Under the pieces are notes generated by a model. That model saw only the letters and a program-made list of their open reading frames with translations, made no database searches and was not told the DNA's origin. From the NCBI GenBank assembly GCA_023229245.1, contig JALNZU010000031.1, positions 1 to 34,698 of the forward strand: a stretch of DNA of 34,698 nucleotides. Direction: 5' to 3'. The DNA is from Bacteroidales bacterium. Lineage in GTDB: Bacteria > Bacteroidota > Bacteroidia > Bacteroidales > F082. The position numbers and the translations under genes are program-made. Below, in pieces: positions 25,371 through 33,012 of the stretch (the stretch's first letter is position 1; every line of letters begins with the position of its first letter).

Positions 25371-25665
25371 AAGGGTTTAGCACCGGACTTTCTTTATTAA
25401 AATCACTAACTGCACTTGCAGAGGGAATTTCATCTAACGTCGGACGACGTGTCACACGTTCAATTTGTTTTTCGAGTTCTTTTTGCACTAAAATAATGCG
25501 ATTTGCTTTACTTATAAGTTCGGGGTATCCCTTAATAAGGGCTACCGCGTTCATTAAGTCTTCTTCGCTAACACCTAATAATTCAAAAAACTCAATAAAA
25601 TGTTGATAACGTTCAAGTTGAGCGGGGGTCATTTTTCTAATTTTTTCTAAAATTTCTTTTGTCAT
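25360..25665 (-). CDS. Small helical protein between terminase and portal (101 aa)
   Basis: The ATG directly follows the TAA of terL, and the gene overlaps the portal gene by 11 bp, so it is translated between the two. The sequence is almost entirely helical to residue ~75 (MTPAQLERYQHFIEFFELLG; LVQKELEKQIERVTRR), then becomes Pro/Ser-rich. No motif was recognised. The position suggests a packaging or portal-assembly helper, but this is inference. Confidence 0.6.
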   Translation of the reverse strand: MTKEILEKIRKMTPAQLERYQHFIEFFELLGVSEEDLMNAVALIKGYPELISKANRIILVQKELEKQIERVTRRPTLDEIPSASAVSDFNKESPVLNPYVK

Positions 25666-27573
25666 TTAAAATCTAATACCTACTACCCTTTCTAATTTAT
25701 TCGGCCGGGGTTCATTTCTTCTGCGGTTTAAACCCTCGACATAAGCACTTGCCGCGTCAATATCTTTAAATTTTTTATCAATAATCGGGTGGTCTTCAGT
25801 TAACAAAGCCGTTTGTTGCTCGCGCACGAGATAGAAACCGGCTAACGACATAACTAAATCGTCTTTATTTCCGCTAGTTGCTTCAACTTTAGAAGTCGTT
25901 TTTCCTAAAGCGGTCGTGCGCTCAATACGTTGAAAACTTTCCATTTGCGAAAGCGTTTCATAGTCGTTAATCATGCGCGGGTTTTCTCTAAAAGCGATTT
26001 TAAGGCTTTCAATCATAAACGGGCGGTTAGCTTTCGTAATTAAATGGCCGAATTTTTTACTAATTCCTTGGCGGAAATCTTCAAAAACTTGTTTTTGGTT
26101 AACGTAAAGACGTGGATAACTAAGTTTAATAAGGTAGTCCATAACGGCTTTTCCAACGTTCATTTCATTAGAAAGTAACGCCGTGTTATACATTTTGCCG
26201 AGTAAATAAAATTGATAAGCGATTTTATCGTGATCCATTTCGTTTGTATACATGACCGCGACTTGTTCGCCAGTGTGATTATCGACAATTTGAATTGCTG
26301 CGTCGTCAGTTCCGCCGTTATTAGGGTCACAAATACCGACGTAAGGGTGGTTATAAATTGGTTTTTTATAAATTTTGATCGCGCCGTTGCGCATTTCGCG
26401 GAATTCATCGTTTTTTAATTCAATGCGCGAACCGTCCGCGCTAAATCTTGCTACGTAAGTAAAAATTCCCATTTGCGCAACGCCAAGTAATTGTTCTTTT
26501 AAAACTTCATCTTTACGACGAGCGATAAGTTCCGCGCCGAAAATGCAATTTCCACTTTGGAGAAAAGCGTCGGTTGGACTAAACGGATATTCTTGTAATG
26601 TCATCCCACGATCGCCCTTATCTTGATATTTATTCCAATACCACATAAGTTGCGCTTTTGATAATTTCGAATGCGCATTGATTTTTTCATAAAACCATTC
26701 TTCAAAAAGCGGCAATTCTTTGTCCGGGTTCTTCTCATAAGTCATGTCGATATATTCCGGATTCGTAAACCAAGGAACAAAAAATGCATTATATGCTGTT
26801 TTTCCGACAACGTCTTTGTCCCAACGCTCTTTATATTCGTTAAAACCGTTCGCCGTGGTTTCAATAAAAATCATTGAATTGAGGTTATTTGAAGAAACTG
26901 TTTCAAGTAAACCATTCATCGTTACTTTCAAATTCATAAAAAACGCCGCTTCTGACAAGTGCAGTAATTGATATGTTCCCGAACGTCCACTACTTTCACC
27001 GGCGACAACGACTTCAATAATTGAATTTCCCGCCGCAGTTTCCAAAAACGCTTGTCCGCGTCTCGCTTTTAGCGTGGGTTTATAAGAATAGGGGTGCAAC
27101 GCCCCCTTGTTTTCGCGAGCATATTTTTCAATTTCCGCACGATTTGGGTTATTATCGTCCAAGTGATCATAAAAAAATTCATATTTTTTAAAAATATTTT
27201 GAGCGTGATCCTTAATATCCGCAACAACACCGACGCTCATATTCGGGGTAAACATGCCGATAACAAAAAAAATGCCCGCAATTAAGGTCGAAAACCCTAT
27301 TTGCCGACTTTTTAAGACATTTTGCCGAATCGGTTTCCCGCTGCGTTTTTGAATACATATTGCCTTGTAGAGTTCAATTTGTTGCCGGTTAAGTTCGAAG
27401 TCGATACATTTTCCGTTTTTATCGACGATTTTTAAATATTTTTCAATCATGAAATAAACCGGAACCGCATAACCTTGAAAAGCGACAGTTAAATCGTTTT
27501 GAAAATCAACTAACATTTTATCCGCTAGCGTTAATCTAATTTCGTCTTTGACTTCGCCCGATTTATTTTTCAT
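25666..27573 (-). CDS. terL: Terminase large subunit (635 aa)
   Basis: This is the ATP-driven DNA-packaging motor and headful or cos nuclease. The ATPase has a Walker A-like KSRQIGFST (88-96) and a Walker B-type SMIFIETTANG near residue 233, with the ETTANG ending characteristic of TerL. The C-terminal RNase H-like nuclease begins with YVGICDPNNGGTDDAAIQIV (near 410-430, first acidic residues) and continues with LLSNEMNVGK near 470 (conserved Glu). The length is normal. The start overlaps the preceding gene by 11 bp. This is the most certain phage hallmark in the window and fixes the head-gene order that follows. Confidence 0.95.
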   Translation of the reverse strand: MKNKSGEVKDEIRLTLADKMLVDFQNDLTVAFQGYAVPVYFMIEKYLKIVDKNGKCIDFELNRQQIELYKAICIQKRSGKPIRQNVLKSRQIGFSTLIAGIFFVIGMFTPNMSVGVVADIKDHAQNIFKKYEFFYDHLDDNNPNRAEIEKYARENKGALHPYSYKPTLKARRGQAFLETAAGNSIIEVVVAGESSGRSGTYQLLHLSEAAFFMNLKVTMNGLLETVSSNNLNSMIFIETTANGFNEYKERWDKDVVGKTAYNAFFVPWFTNPEYIDMTYEKNPDKELPLFEEWFYEKINAHSKLSKAQLMWYWNKYQDKGDRGMTLQEYPFSPTDAFLQSGNCIFGAELIARRKDEVLKEQLLGVAQMGIFTYVARFSADGSRIELKNDEFREMRNGAIKIYKKPIYNHPYVGICDPNNGGTDDAAIQIVDNHTGEQVAVMYTNEMDHDKIAYQFYLLGKMYNTALLSNEMNVGKAVMDYLIKLSYPRLYVNQKQVFEDFRQGISKKFGHLITKANRPFMIESLKIAFRENPRMINDYETLSQMESFQRIERTTALGKTTSKVEATSGNKDDLVMSLAGFYLVREQQTALLTEDHPIIDKKFKDIDAASAYVEGLNRRRNEPRPNKLERVVGIRF

Positions 27574-27919
27574 CCAGTTTTACGAACCCTCTATCATGCA
27601 ACCTTTTATCGACAAGCGAAACATTTATTTCTAAGATTTCTTTATTCTCACCGCGAATTTTTTGAAGCTCAGCGATTGTCTCAAGGCCTTTTGGTCTTTT
27701 GATAGCGTGAGCAATATTTGTCGCAACTAAAATTTCCTCAACCGAAAATTCACCTTCCGAACCGTCTTCCATTTTGTGTTTAATTTTTGTATCGAGAATG
27801 CGATTTACTAAATTGGTCGTTCTTTTTTCATCGACGATTTTAACGAGTTCACCTTGAAAATTTCTCAAAATTGCTTGTTCGTATGATGTCAATACTAATG
27901 TTCCGATTCCAGCTTTCAC
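27563..27919 (-). CDS. Probable small terminase subunit or DNA-packaging protein (118 aa)
   Basis: This is the first gene of the late operon, immediately before terL with an 11-bp overlap, where the small terminase subunit is expected. The sequence is mixed alpha/beta and basic (DTKIKHKMEDG; LVKIVDEKRTTNLVNR) and ends with EINVSLVDKRLHDRGFVKLD. No clear helix-turn-helix is seen, so the assignment rests on position. The frame opens at GTG 27925, but GAGGGGG is only one base from that codon and 7 nt from the GTG at 27919, so the latter is the better start. Confidence 0.6.
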   Translation of the reverse strand: MKAGIGTLVLTSYEQAILRNFQGELVKIVDEKRTTNLVNRILDTKIKHKMEDGSEGEFSVEEILVATNIAHAIKRPKGLETIAELQKIRGENKEILEINVSLVDKRLHDRGFVKLDEK

Positions 27920-28018
27920 TCGCACGCCCCCTCTTTATTTTTATTTTTGCTTGCAAGGGTGACGAACTCAACGCCATAAAAACGACATGTGGGAAAACAA
28001 GGGTGTTATAGTTTGGTG

Positions 28019-28087
28019 GGATCTTCGTATGTATGTATGCCACCCCCCTATGTCTTTCGGGAGGTATGGGGGGTCTTTGCAAGATCC
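28019..28087. promoter_or_regulatory. Compound GC-rich hairpin upstream of the small terminase gene
   Basis: The outer arms GGATCTT (28019-28025) and AAGATCC (28081-28087) enclose an inner perfect stem, ACCCCCC (28042-28048) with GGGGGGT (28068-28074), and a short CTT TCGG GAG loop. Runs of six C and six G stand out in this AT-rich genome. Its location about 100 bp upstream of the first terminase gene makes a cos or pac packaging site possible. A leader-RNA structure is the alternative. Confidence 0.4.
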
Positions 28088-28159
28088 AGCCGTTAAAATG
28101 TTGTTGTTGCTTACATGCACGCGCTATGAATGGGCTATAACAAGCGTTTAAATATCTTT

Positions 28160-28171
28160 ATTTGCTACCCA
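28160..28171 (-). repeat. Third copy of TGGGTAGCAAAT (inverted)
   Basis: The plus strand reads ATTTGCTACCCA, the reverse complement of the repeats at 61-72 and 84-95. The copies thus bracket the entire late operon in opposite orientation. The function is unknown. Confidence 0.5.
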
Positions 28172-28407
28172 GTTTATAAATTATGTAGATATTATCGGTC
28201 TTTTTTGCTTGGTGTTATAGGTGCATACAATTGAAACACCACTAAACAAGAAGCAAGCAATAACTTATTCATAAGTTAATAGCGCACTAATAAATAGTTT
28301 TTTATGCATTTATATCTCATTTAATAAATGAAGATATAAACCTCAGCCCATGCCACCCTTTGCCTTGCCAATTAAAAGAAAACATTATAAAGAATAATCT
28401 TTCATTA

Positions 28408-28485
28408 TTTAAAGAAAACTTAAAGACATATTTTAAGAAATTAACTAATTGTTTAAGAAAAGTAAATTTAAGAAGTTAAAGACAT
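28408..28485. repeat. AT-rich direct repeats (TTTAAGAA and TTAAAGACAT)
   Basis: TTTAAGAA occurs at 28432-28439, 28452-28459 and 28467-28474, with a related TTTAAAGAA at 28408-28416. TTAAAGACAT occurs at 28420-28429 and 28476-28485. Such clustered short repeats are typical of operators or replication iterons. The AT-richness would suit DNA unwinding. The role is not established. Confidence 0.45.
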
Positions 28486-28517
28486 TTTACCCCACATAAG
28501 CACCAACCCACAGAGAC

Positions 28518-28576
28518 GTTATGCGCATGTTATGCGCGGATATATAAGCGAATGCGAACATGACATAGGCATGACA
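28518..28576. repeat. Two pairs of direct repeats at 11-bp spacing
   Basis: GTTATGCGC occurs at 28518-28526 and 28529-28537, and CATGACA at 28559-28565 and 28570-28576. Each pair is offset by 11 bp, about one helical turn, so a protein could bind both copies on the same face. They lie 120-175 bp upstream of the early promoter. Confidence 0.45.
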
Positions 28577-28691
28577 CAAACACACCCTCACATAGCAAGC
28601 GCACATGAGAAATCGCTTTGATCCGAATTCGTGGCGAAACACAAAATTAAAAAATCTTACTTACGTAAAAAAAGTATTTTCAAAATTAGTG

Positions 28692-28719
28692 TTGACACGA
28701 CATAAGAAAGCGTTATAAA
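28692..28719 (+). promoter_or_regulatory. Sigma70-type promoter of the early operon
   Basis: A consensus -35 TTGACA (28692-28697) is followed after 16 bp by TATAAA (28714-28719). The ArdC-like gene starts 34 bp later behind a strong AAAGGAGG ribosome-binding site (28738-28745). This is the best promoter in the window and should be read by the host's main RNA polymerase early in infection. Confidence 0.85.
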
Positions 28720-28752
28720 ATAAGATTAGAAAACGCCAAAGGAGGCCAAACA

Positions 28753-30312
28753 ATGAAAAAGACAAACACAAAAAACAACCTAGAAAAAATCACCGCTCAA
28801 ATGATTGCTCGCATGGAGCAAGGCACGAACCCGTGGATTAAGCCGTGGAGGCTCTTAGGCTCACACGCCAATGGCAAAAGTGTAAAATACTTCGCGTTTA
28901 ATTACATCACGAACAAGGCATACTCAAGAGCCAACCAGTATGGACTTTTGCCGGGTTATTACATGACATTTAAACAAGTCAAAGACTTAGGCGGCAACAT
29001 CAAGAAAAACGCCAAAGCCTCGTGGGTTATGTATACAAGTAACACTCGCAAAAAAGCCACGCAAGAAGAGATCACTTTTGCCCTCGAAAGTTTGCAAAAA
29101 CAAAACAAAGTTTTTGAACTAGAAAAATACTTTTATATTTCACCACTTGGGCATTTTTACTTCACAAGTGAAGACGCCGCTGTTATCGTTCGCTTTATTG
29201 CTAAAGCATATAACGTCTTTCACATCGATGATTGCGAAAACTACCGCCCAATTACCCGACGTGACGAAAGCGTAAGTGTAGATGACGTGGACTTCGGGCA
29301 TGATGACATCGACGCAATAATCATGCGTTATGTTGGACGTGAAAAAATCGTTTTCATTAACAACAAACCAAGCGATGAAGCCTATTTTTCACCGTCGCAA
29401 GACTTGATCAATTTACCAATGAAGAGCCAATACAAATGTATTGAAGAATACTATAGCACGGCTTTTCACGAACTCACCCACTCAACCGGCACACAAGCAC
29501 GTTTAAATCGTGGTGTAGATACGCAAATTGCCCCGTTCGGATCACTTGCATATAGCCGGGAAGAACTCGTTGCAGAAATGGGCGCTTGCTTTGCAATTGG
29601 ATATTTAGGCATTGATAGCGAAAAGACAACCCGCAACAGCGCCGCATACCTCAAGGGCTGGGCTAGTAAACTACGCGGAGAGTTAAAAGACAAAATTATC
29701 ATCGCTTCAAATCAAGCCGCTAAAGCGTTCGAATTTATCTTCGAACTCGCAGACGTCGAAGAAGATATCAATATCAAAGATAAAGACAACGTAGAGGCGG
29801 CGCCGGTCATGAGCGCAAAAGAGGCAACAAAACTAACGGAAATTATCGCCAAACTCAACGATCCCATGGTAGGAGCGGGCATGATAATTGACTTCGTCAC
29901 TGACTACAGCGAAATATTCAAACAAGAACTCGCAAAAATCGTAGACTTCACAATTGAAACCTATGGTTTATCATGGACACGTAAAGCGGAAAACACACCA
30001 CCGCAAAAGAAAACTCTCGCGGAACTTAAGCGCGACCTCGTGGTGGGCGTAAAGCTTGTCATGCTTCATAACTACGTAACAAACAAGAACGACAGATTCT
30101 TAAACGTTGGCCGTGAAATTGGCAAAGTGCAAACGAACGGCGTTTATCTTAATACGCCAGACGAAACCGGCAAGATCCGCAACTCGTGGGTTCCATTCCC
30201 GAAAGCCGATCACGTCGAATACATAGATGACACGGTCACGTTTTATTGCACATATGAAGGTAAAAAATTTAAAACGCTTGTTTACAAAATTGAAAAAGGT
30301 GCGGCGGCTTGA
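28753..30312 (+). CDS. ArdC-like antirestriction protein with C-terminal extension (519 aa)
   Basis: ArdC-type proteins bind single-stranded DNA and protect incoming DNA from restriction. The N-terminus carries the family pattern (ITAQMIARMEQGTNPWIKPW, residues 14-33; then FAFNYITNKAYSRANQYGLL). A zincin-like domain follows, with FHELTHSTG giving HELTH at 239-243, and REELVAEMGACF (269-280) supplying the likely third ligand Glu. The last ~170 residues are not part of the usual family. They include a charged helix region and a compact segment (FLNVGREIGKVQTNGVYL) of unknown role. It is the first gene after the strong promoter, as expected for a protein needed at entry. A GC-rich hairpin overlaps its stop codon. 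Confidence 0.85.
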   Translation: MKKTNTKNNLEKITAQMIARMEQGTNPWIKPWRLLGSHANGKSVKYFAFNYITNKAYSRANQYGLLPGYYMTFKQVKDLGGNIKKNAKASWVMYTSNTRKKATQEEITFALESLQKQNKVFELEKYFYISPLGHFYFTSEDAAVIVRFIAKAYNVFHIDDCENYRPITRRDESVSVDDVDFGHDDIDAIIMRYVGREKIVFINNKPSDEAYFSPSQDLINLPMKSQYKCIEEYYSTAFHELTHSTGTQARLNRGVDTQIAPFGSLAYSREELVAEMGACFAIGYLGIDSEKTTRNSAAYLKGWASKLRGELKDKIIIASNQAAKAFEFIFELADVEEDINIKDKDNVEAAPVMSAKEATKLTEIIAKLNDPMVGAGMIIDFVTDYSEIFKQELAKIVDFTIETYGLSWTRKAENTPPQKKTLAELKRDLVVGVKLVMLHNYVTNKNDRFLNVGREIGKVQTNGVYLNTPDETGKIRNSWVPFPKADHVEYIDDTVTFYCTYEGKKFKTLVYKIEKGAAA

Positions 30313-30320
30313 TGGCCGCC
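30303..30320 (+). promoter_or_regulatory. Stop-codon hairpin after the ArdC-like gene
   Basis: GGCGGC (30303-30308) pairs with GCCGCC (30315-30320) around a 6-nt loop, and the TGA stop lies in the loop. There is no T-run, so it is probably an mRNA-stability or translation-control element and not a terminator. A near copy lies at 31595-31612. Confidence 0.5.
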
Positions 30321-30369
30321 CACCGGCAATATATAGAATAATCATTTATCAAAGAAGGAGAAAAAAAAG

Positions 30370-30723
30370 ATGAATTTTGCAGATTTAGAAAGCGCCGCCA
30401 GAAATAATGCATTAGGAGCGCTTGCACGTAGTAGCAAAGAAATTACTACTGAAAACCTAGAGCTTATAGCCAAGATATGTAGCAATGGCACAATTGCAAT
30501 GATCCCCGTTGCGTTGAACATCGACAAACCACGGATAGCGCAACACGTCAGACGTGCATTGTATCTGACCACGCTATGGAGTTTATGCAACCACGCAGTA
30601 GCGCAAGAAATTGACTTTGCCATTTTCTGGAAAATTATTGCCTTATTGCAAAAAACAGTGGCCGAGTTACACACAATTCATTTAACGCTCGAGCCGTTGC
30701 CAAGAATACAATATAGTGCTTAG
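30370..30723 (+). CDS. Hypothetical helical protein (117 aa)
   Basis: This is the second gene of the early operon, with a strong AAGGAG site before the ATG. The sequence is predicted helical throughout: an Ala-rich N-terminus (FADLESAARNNALGALA), a central ITTENLELIAKICSNGT, and hydrophobic helices containing ALYLTTLWSLCNH and IFWKIIALLQKTVAELH. These could pack as a helical bundle. No family or catalytic motif was recognised. Co-expression with the antirestriction gene suggests an early function, possibly host take-over or defence evasion. Confidence 0.65.
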   Translation: MNFADLESAARNNALGALARSSKEITTENLELIAKICSNGTIAMIPVALNIDKPRIAQHVRRALYLTTLWSLCNHAVAQEIDFAIFWKIIALLQKTVAELHTIHLTLEPLPRIQYSA

Positions 30724-30737
30724 AAGGAGAAAACAAA

Positions 30738-31604
30738 ATGAAAACCACTATTGAAAGCCTAAAAAACACAATCAGTTTAGACCTTGAACGTTATGCACAC
30801 TATGCAAACAGCATGCGGGAATATCGCCCCGGCTACTCTCGCCAGCAATTCGAACACATGGCGGAGTCAATCATCGCACAAGTGACAATCGAAAAAATCG
30901 AAAGTTATCCAGAGATAAAAGAACGGGTTATTAAGTTATTAACTTCTTTTGCAAACTGGTATAACAAAAACAACTCGATTGAAGCCAGTTGTCCAAGCAT
31001 TATGATCTCGGGCGGCGCTAACTTCCCGGTTAAGAAAAAAGACCGCCAAAACGCCGCAAGAGCAACACACCGCGAATTATTCCAAAAACTAGAAGACCAC
31101 TTGCGAAAAATCGTTAACTGGCAACCAAAAGACGCCACAAGCACGCAAGAAGAATTATCAAAGTTAAAGACTTTACACGCTTCATGCCTTGAATGTAATG
31201 CCTACTATCGCAAACATGGCACACTTGAAGGCTTCGAATTCATTAGTGAAAAGCAAAAACGCGATGCATATTTTCACATTGAATTTGTTAAAGCATATCA
31301 ACCATTTGAAAGTTATAACATTACTAGTATTAGAAACAAAATCAAAAGACTTGAAGCAAACATTGAAGCAGCAAACAAACCGGCTGAAGATGTTAACAAC
31401 GGGATCTATCGCATTGAAACGACCGACGAACGCATAAATTTATACTTGCTCGAAAGAGTGGACGCCGACACGTTCGCAATCTTCCGCCGCAATGGTTTTC
31501 TTTGGTCACATAAAAATCAATGCTTTACAAGACAAAACACATTAAACGCTCATCACTCGTTAAGACGTTTAAATGAAACTTTCGCAAAAAACGGGGTGGC
31601 TTAA
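30738..31604 (+). CDS. Early protein of mobile-element type, ArdC-associated (288 aa)
   Basis: A helical N-terminus leads to IMISGGANFPVKKKDRQNAA (near 87-107), a motif I associate with proteins of phages and conjugative elements often encoded near ArdC. A helical middle with Cys and His follows. The C-terminal domain ends in FRRNGFLWSHKNQCFTRQN, resembling the 'GFxWSxxxxxWxRQ' unit of such mobile-element proteins, here with Cys/Phe in place of the last Trp. A GAAGGAG site precedes the ATG. The biochemical activity is unknown. DNA binding or modification during early infection is plausible. Confidence 0.65.
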   Translation: MKTTIESLKNTISLDLERYAHYANSMREYRPGYSRQQFEHMAESIIAQVTIEKIESYPEIKERVIKLLTSFANWYNKNNSIEASCPSIMISGGANFPVKKKDRQNAARATHRELFQKLEDHLRKIVNWQPKDATSTQEELSKLKTLHASCLECNAYYRKHGTLEGFEFISEKQKRDAYFHIEFVKAYQPFESYNITSIRNKIKRLEANIEAANKPAEDVNNGIYRIETTDERINLYLLERVDADTFAIFRRNGFLWSHKNQCFTRQNTLNAHHSLRRLNETFAKNGVA

Positions 31605-31612
31605 TTGCCGCC
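31595..31612 (+). promoter_or_regulatory. Second stop-codon hairpin (near copy of 30303-30320)
   Basis: GGTGGC (31595-31600) pairs with GCCGCC (31607-31612), including one G-T pair, around the loop TTAATT. This overlaps the TAA stop of the 288-aa gene. The core GGCTTxATxGCCGCC is shared with the hairpin after the ArdC-like gene. Confidence 0.5.
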
Positions 31613-31697
31613 TAGAAGGGAGAATAGAATAAAACAGATAAACCGGCAACCTATAGACGTTAACTTTAAATCATTGAACGAAAAGGAGAATCAAAAA

Positions 31698-31901
31698 ATG
31701 GCAATGACAAAAGAACAAAAAGATTTCATGAAGGCGCTCGCAAAAGCAACAAAATTCATAAAAAGAAGAATGAGAAATGCTTTTATTGACAATAGCCCGT
31801 TTCACTCGATCACATTTTGGGAAAGAAGAAGCGAAAAAGTATTTGTTTTTAAAGCAGTATGGAGCAATGGTTACACTAGACTGCTACAAGTTAAAATCTA
31901 A
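31698..31901 (+). CDS. Small basic protein (67 aa)
   Basis: The frame is open from a TTG at 31605, but the AAAGGAG site sits just before the ATG at 31698, so the protein is 67 aa. It is strongly basic at the start (MTKEQKDFMKALAKATKFIKRRMRN), followed by short strands (FHSITFWERRSEKVFVFKA). This suggests a small nucleic-acid-binding protein. No family was recognised. Confidence 0.55.
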   Translation: MAMTKEQKDFMKALAKATKFIKRRMRNAFIDNSPFHSITFWERRSEKVFVFKAVWSNGYTRLLQVKI

Positions 31902-31917
31902 CAAAAACAATCGACCC

Positions 31918-31940
31918 GGGCAAGTCGTCAAAAACTGCCC
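31918..31940 (+). promoter_or_regulatory. Third intercistronic hairpin in the early operon
   Basis: GGGCA (31918-31922) pairs with TGCCC (31936-31940) around a 13-nt loop, 16 bp after the stop of the 67-aa gene. It is weaker than the two earlier hairpins. The 149-aa gene begins 30 bp later. Confidence 0.35.
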
Positions 31941-31970
31941 AGAAAAGAAAGAAAAAGGAACAAAAAGAAA

Positions 31971-32420
31971 ATGAGAAAATTTATAAAAAATGCTTACACT
32001 GTCGTTTGCCCGCATTGCGGGATTTATTGGCATAGTTACAACACCAAAGCGGAACTCAAAGGCGTAAAGCGAATTTGTGAATATTGTAATCAAGATTATG
32101 AAATACTTCCAAACATAGAGCAAGCACCCACAAGCACATACGCCCGAAAAATTGCCTCCTTCTTGTATGCTTCCGCTGTTTTAGAACAAGAAGAAAATAA
32201 TTGTATTATTCACCAAGACGAAATCGAATCACGCTTCGAAGAATTGCCGGAAGGTTGGTCAAATGATGAGCAGTTAATAGAAGAGATCAAAAAAGAGCTT
32301 AACAACTACCCCGGCTTAGACAATGCAGAATTTTCTATTGAACGGGACGATAACAACAAGTTAATTTTTGACCTTCTACTTTGGACTGACTACATAGCAA
32401 GCGACTACAGCGCCGAATAA
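31971..32420 (+). CDS. Zinc-ribbon protein (149 aa)
   Basis: The N-terminus has two CxxC pairs, VVCPHCG (Cys13, Cys16) and ICEYCN (Cys36, Cys39), 19 residues apart, a clear zinc-ribbon. The remaining 100 residues are acidic, with helices (a WSNDEQLIEEIKKELNNY stretch) and strands (LIFDLLLWTDY). This may be a transcription- or replication-associated adaptor, but the partner is unknown. AAGGAAC lies 12-18 bases before the ATG, a rather weak site. It is part of the early operon. Confidence 0.65.
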   Translation: MRKFIKNAYTVVCPHCGIYWHSYNTKAELKGVKRICEYCNQDYEILPNIEQAPTSTYARKIASFLYASAVLEQEENNCIIHQDEIESRFEELPEGWSNDEQLIEEIKKELNNYPGLDNAEFSIERDDNNKLIFDLLLWTDYIASDYSAE

Positions 32421-32462
32421 ATGTTACAATATAATAATATAATCAAAGATAGAGGAGAGAAA

Positions 32463-32690
32463 ATGGCAAGAAAAAAAGTAATTAGACGCAAGCATGCTAA
32501 CAAGTGGCAAGCTGATCGCGCTAGAAGAGAACAAAATAATCAAAGACTACTTCGCACACATAAAAGCGTAACCTTCCGTCTTCATATCGAAAATGACGCT
32601 GACATCCTTGCTTTCTTCGAACAACTACCTAACAAAGTAGACTTCATGAGAGAATTGATTAGAAAAGAGATTGAAGCAAGTAAAAAATAA
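32463..32690 (+). CDS. Ribbon-helix-helix-like DNA-binding protein (75 aa)
   Basis: The open frame begins at ATG 32421, but GAGGAG lies just before the ATG at 32463, which is the better start. The first ~30 residues are a basic, Arg/Lys/Gln/Asn-rich tail. Residues ~33-72 read THKSVTFRLHIENDADILAF then LPNKVDFMRELIRKEIE, a beta strand with two helices as in ribbon-helix-helix repressors. It is the last gene of the early operon, so autoregulation of the early promoter is a reasonable guess. Confidence 0.6.
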   Translation: MARKKVIRRKHANKWQADRARREQNNQRLLRTHKSVTFRLHIENDADILAFFEQLPNKVDFMRELIRKEIEASKK

Positions 32691-32723
32691 GCGTAGAACT
32701 TGTTTAGAACCACTTAGAGCAAC

Positions 32724-32757
32724 AAAAAAGGCGTGGATAACTAATTCCTCGCCTTTT
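32724..32757. terminator. Bidirectional terminator between convergent operons
   Basis: AAAAGGCG (32726-32733) pairs with CGCCTTTT (32750-32757). The stem continues with GG/CC after a T-T mismatch and a 10-nt loop. T-runs follow on both strands (CTTTTTA on plus; six T on minus from 32729-32724), so it ends both the early operon and the leftward small-gene operon. Confidence 0.85.
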
Positions 32758-32779
32758 CTTTTTACTCGTCTTAAATTGC

Positions 32780-32995
32780 TTAATCTAAAGATACTTTTTC
32801 GATTTCTGCACGAGTTTCAAGAATTGATAAATATTCTTGCATAACGTCGCGTTGTCGTTCAAACAACTCAATCGGACAAGTTGGTAGAAATTCAAGAGTT
32901 CTAGCGTGATATTTTTCTATCATATTAGATAGTTTGATATGTCTATCTTTTAACTCTTGATATTCTTTAACGAAACGAATTTTCCAGTCTTCCAT
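32780..32995 (-). CDS. crAss001_48-related small phage protein (71 aa)
   Basis: The pattern DWKIRFVKEYQELKDRHIKL, then LFERQRDVMQEYLSILETRAE, matches the widespread small helical phage protein named after crAssphage protein 48, whose function is unknown. It probably forms a helical hairpin. AAAGGAAAC precedes the ATG. It is the last gene of the leftward small-gene operon and reads towards the terminator. Confidence 0.7.
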   Translation of the reverse strand: MEDWKIRFVKEYQELKDRHIKLSNMIEKYHARTLEFLPTCPIELFERQRDVMQEYLSILETRAEIEKVSLD

Positions 32996-33012
32996 ATTGT
33001 TTCCTTTCTTTT

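Larger units (their letters stand above)
27920..28752. other. Divergent intergenic region (833 bp) between late and early operons
   Basis: No credible gene is present. The region separates the leftward virion operon from the rightward early operon. It holds a GC-rich compound hairpin (28019-28087), a 12-bp repeat (28160-28171), AT-rich direct repeats (28408-28485), paired direct repeats at 11-bp spacing (28518-28576) and the early promoter (28692-28719). The dense repeats suggest combined control and packaging or replication functions. I could not find a convincing promoter for the late operon. Confidence 0.7.

Noticed and set aside
27849..28082. 77-aa minus-strand open frame over the start of the small terminase candidate
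   Set aside because: It overlaps a better-supported gene in another frame, has no ribosome-binding site and consists of hairpin-derived low-complexity sequence.
28408..28576. CRISPR array in the repeat-rich intergenic region
   Set aside because: The repeats are 7-10 bp with irregular or very short spacers and no Cas genes. They look like operators or iterons.
30342..30674. 110-aa open frame antisense to the 117-aa early gene
   Set aside because: The plus-strand frame has a strong ribosome-binding site and operon position. The antisense frame has neither.
32430..32443. Two TATAAT boxes before the 75-aa gene, considered as an internal promoter
   Set aside because: No -35 element at proper spacing was found, and the sequence is simple AT repeat. 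The gene is already served by the early operon.
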